Origin: an uncultured Clostridia bacterium
Lineage (GTDB): Bacteria; Bacillota; Clostridia; TANB77; CAG-508
Length of the DNA stretch: 33,874 bases
Assembly (NCBI GenBank): GCA_949045875.1
Contig: CARPYP010000018.1
Location: 1-33,874 of the forward strand
Direction: 5' to 3'
The notes below the pieces were generated by a model that made no database searches, had not been told where the DNA came from, and saw only the letters and a program-made list of their open reading frames with translations. A program made the position numbers and the translations under genes. Shown piece after piece: positions 32,020-33,874 of the stretch (within the stretch, counting starts at the first letter, position 1; each line of letters begins with the position of its first letter).

Positions 32020-32048
32020 ATCATACCATATTTTACATAAAATTGCAA
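32020..32048 (-). promoter_or_regulatory. Promoter of the WG-repeat gene
   Basis: On the minus strand TTGCAA (32043-32048) and TATGAT (32020-32025) are 17 bp apart, with an extended -10 TG one base before TATGAT. A TATCTCT/AGAGATA hairpin (31940-31961) lies in the leader of about 100 nt. Confidence 0.6.
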
Positions 32049-32068
32049 CTAATTATTTTTCAACTTTA

Positions 32069-32374
32069 TTATACTGTATGTTTTACACTGTTAAATAAAT
32101 ACAAAGCTACTTTATTTCTTTCAACTTCCTGCATTTCCATAACCTTAGTCATTGTGAACATTACAAGTTTGTATTTTGCAAAATTTATTAAAGTAGTTCT
32201 ATATTCTTTATCAACCTCTTTTAGCATAGTATCAAATTTTTCATACATTTCAGTTTTATCATATAAAATATTAGCCCAATCACTTGTAGTTAAGCATATT
32301 CCTAATCTTAATTTATCTTTTGTATTCATATCTTTAATTATATTTATTACATTTTCAACTTTGTTTTCTTCCAT
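32069..32374 (-). CDS. Small helical protein next to the relaxase, unknown
   Basis: I do not recognise this 101-residue, all-helical, charged protein. It has no membrane segment, and its middle holds a W-A-N-I-L-Y-D segment. AAGGAGG stands 8 nt before the ATG. It follows the relaxase by 16 bp in the same direction and is probably co-transcribed with it, so a role as relaxosome accessory or regulator is possible but unproven. Confidence 0.7.
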   Translation of the reverse strand: MEENKVENVINIIKDMNTKDKLRLGICLTTSDWANILYDKTEMYEKFDTMLKEVDKEYRTTLINFAKYKLVMFTMTKVMEMQEVERNKVALYLFNSVKHTV

Positions 32375-32389
32375 AATTTTTTCCTCCTT

Positions 32390-33778
32390 TTAAAATCTTG
32401 TATCATTATCTTTCTTTTTATTCTTGATTTGCTTGTTTTCATCTGGTATAGTTACTCTTCTATGAATATTATTAGCAATTTCATTATCATTGTTATCAAA
32501 TATACCGTTCTTGTATAGGTCATCACTTACAATCTTATAATTTTCGTCTTTATCATAGCAAATTCTTTTGTGAAAATGGCTCATAAGACTATGCCAAAAT
32601 CCTTTAAATTTCTGTAATTCTTGTTTAAGTTTTTCTTTTTCAGTCTGTAATTTGCTAATAATCTTGTCTTTAGTCGATAGTTCCTTTTTCAAACTGCCAA
32701 TTTCATTATCTTTTAGTTCTATTTCATATTTAAGTGAATGATTTTCTTTTTCTATATCAAAAGCAGAATGTTCAAAATCTTTAATCGCTATATTTAAGTC
32801 ATTTACACTTCTAACTGTCTGGGTTATATCTCTTACATCTTCTGTATAATTTTTGATTTTCTGAACATCCTCGCTTGAAATAACCATATTATTTTTATTC
32901 ATCAAAGTAGGCTTTAAATTGTTTAATATTGTATTTATATCTTTGCTTGTATTATCAAGTTCTTTCGTTTGATTATTCGCTTTTTCAAGTTTTGGCTCTT
33001 TCTGTTTTAGCTGTTTTTTGATTTCTCTATAATTGCCCATTTCATTAACATTGATGTCTTGATTTCTGCCTTTTTGCTTTTGTTTTAACCTAGTATTAAC
33101 TTCATAAAACTTGTTATATGACTTAATACAAGAATTTCTCATTTTATCTTGTATTTCAGTAAGTGTTGCTTTGGTAAATAACTTACTTTTTCCTACTTGC
33201 TTTTTCATTCCTCTAGCACAATTTGTGGCTACTGGAACACCTACAATGTGCATATGGGGAGAAACTTCATCAAAATGTATTGTAGCATTTGCTATTTTGA
33301 AGTCTGGGATAAGTTTAATCAAGTCTTTTATTTGCTCATTATATACATCAACCATTTTAAATCTATATCTTTCGTCTTTATCATTCCAAAAGTCCATATC
33401 TCCAAGTTCTATTATAATTTCACACGCAATATCATTTTGAGATTCACATACTTTTGTAAAGTAATTATCTATTTTTCTATCATTTCTAGTTTGATTATTG
33501 TTATATTCAATTCTAGCTTGTTCAAATTCGTCTAAATATACTTGTTTTACATCATTTACAATATCACTTGTCCCATATATAGTTCTAATTAGTTCTGTTT
33601 GATTATCATAATCTCTTAAATTATGCTTGTTTACATCTGATAAATCTTTTGCAGTTTGAATTGCATTATTAGCTAAAGAAGTAGTACCAGATACATTTTC
33701 TTTTGCAACTTTTCTTGCTAATTTACTTTTGTTTTTATCACTACCCAAGTGAAAAGAATAAGCTAATTCTTGCTCCAT
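32390..33778 (-). CDS. MobV-family (Mob/Pre) plasmid relaxase
   Basis: The 462-residue protein has an N-terminal MobV relaxase domain (about 1-235). It shows a motif-I-like H-N-L-R (52-55) and the metal-binding motif H-F-D-E-V-S-P-H-M-H (168-177). A long coiled coil follows (about 250-390), then a basic C-terminus. MobV relaxases nick oriT and pilot single-stranded DNA during mobilization, using another element's transfer channel. The family's pMV158 MobM uses a histidine in motif I as nucleophile, so His52 is the candidate. GGAGGG lies 5 nt before the ATG. An oriT-like dyad lies just upstream at the right edge. No replication or integrase gene is seen within the window. Confidence 0.92.
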   Translation of the reverse strand: MEQELAYSFHLGSDKNKSKLARKVAKENVSGTTSLANNAIQTAKDLSDVNKHNLRDYDNQTELIRTIYGTSDIVNDVKQVYLDEFEQARIEYNNNQTRNDRKIDNYFTKVCESQNDIACEIIIELGDMDFWNDKDERYRFKMVDVYNEQIKDLIKLIPDFKIANATIHFDEVSPHMHIVGVPVATNCARGMKKQVGKSKLFTKATLTEIQDKMRNSCIKSYNKFYEVNTRLKQKQKGRNQDINVNEMGNYREIKKQLKQKEPKLEKANNQTKELDNTSKDINTILNNLKPTLMNKNNMVISSEDVQKIKNYTEDVRDITQTVRSVNDLNIAIKDFEHSAFDIEKENHSLKYEIELKDNEIGSLKKELSTKDKIISKLQTEKEKLKQELQKFKGFWHSLMSHFHKRICYDKDENYKIVSDDLYKNGIFDNNDNEIANNIHRRVTIPDENKQIKNKKKDNDTRF

Positions 33779-33810
33779 AGAATCCCTCCTTTGAAATTTC
33801 TTCGTAGCAC

Positions 33811-33835
33811 AGGACTTCGTCTTGACGGAAGTCCT
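33811..33835 (-). other. Inverted repeat in the relaxase leader
   Basis: AGGACTTC (33811-33818) and GAAGTCCT (33828-33835) form a perfect 8-bp stem with a 9-nt loop that could add GTC/GAC pairing with a bulge. No T run follows, so it is probably part of the transfer origin or a regulatory structure. Confidence 0.5.
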
Positions 33836-33840
33836 AACCC

Positions 33841-33874
33841 CCTATATGTTATGACATACTATCATAACATGGGG
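33841..33874 (-). other. Candidate oriT nick-region dyad
   Basis: ATGTTATGA (33846-33854) and TCATAACAT (33862-33870) are perfect 9-bp arms. On the minus strand the loop reads TAGTATG and is followed by TCATAACAT. This resembles the pMV158 MobV oriT, where a TAGTGTG loop is followed by TTATAC and the nick falls after the last G. CCCC and GGGG lie outside the arms. It ends at the window edge, so it may be incomplete. Confidence 0.5.

Overview
The window reads as chromosome of an uncultured-type, very AT-rich Clostridia (Firmicutes). The reasons are the strongly AT-biased DNA, AGGAGG-type ribosome binding sites before almost every gene, consensus sigma-A promoters, the sporulation protein GerW (YtfJ), RNase Y, ScpA, DUF4912 paired with a GH57 branching enzyme, and BlaI/BlaR1. 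TGA is used as a stop, so the genetic code is standard. No rRNA, tRNA or CRISPR array is visible.

Layout. 1-391: a gene-free edge with three consensus leftward promoters aimed at a gene beyond the window. 392-2290: flavin reductase, then a sortase with a small membrane protein, the latter two with their own promoter. 2309-13177: a leftward housekeeping block: PBP1-type peptidoglycan synthase, cysS, a DUF1189-like membrane protein, ftsH, purD, recX, scpA, DUF2953 and gerW. The usual scpB partner is absent after scpA. 13342-18695: an unrecognised membrane protein, a cysteine-rich CBS protein, a membrane-anchored cell-wall amidase and a 755-residue protein of unknown family. 18730-23104: blaR1-blaI and asnB. 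23211-25122: RNase Y. 25095-27641: copZ and copA. 27671-30368: the only rightward genes, DUF4912 and the GH57 glucan-branching enzyme. 30370-33874: a different-looking segment with 11-bp tandem repeats, a WG-repeat protein of higher GC, a 101-residue protein, a MobV-type relaxase and an oriT-like dyad at the right edge. It is probably part of an integrated mobilizable element or plasmid.

How the genes work together. Much of the window concerns the envelope: PBP1, amidase, sortase, FtsH, AsnB. The most interesting module is blaI-blaR1 plus asnB. The blaI promoter carries one TACA-N2-TGTA dyad, and the asnB promoter carries two more plus a possible third, so the same BlaI-type repressor probably controls both. 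BlaI keeps the Asn-Phe pair at residues 101-102 that corresponds to the known BlaR1-dependent cleavage site. BlaR1 keeps the zinc-protease core but has an unrelated outer sensor region in place of a penicillin-binding domain. AsnB-type enzymes amidate peptidoglycan diaminopimelate in several Gram-positives, so I infer an envelope-stress circuit that controls cell-wall amidation.

Other non-coding signals include a pair of diverged hairpin-containing intergenic repeats (6120-6172 and 28624-28674), several intrinsic terminators and a structured leader before RNase Y.
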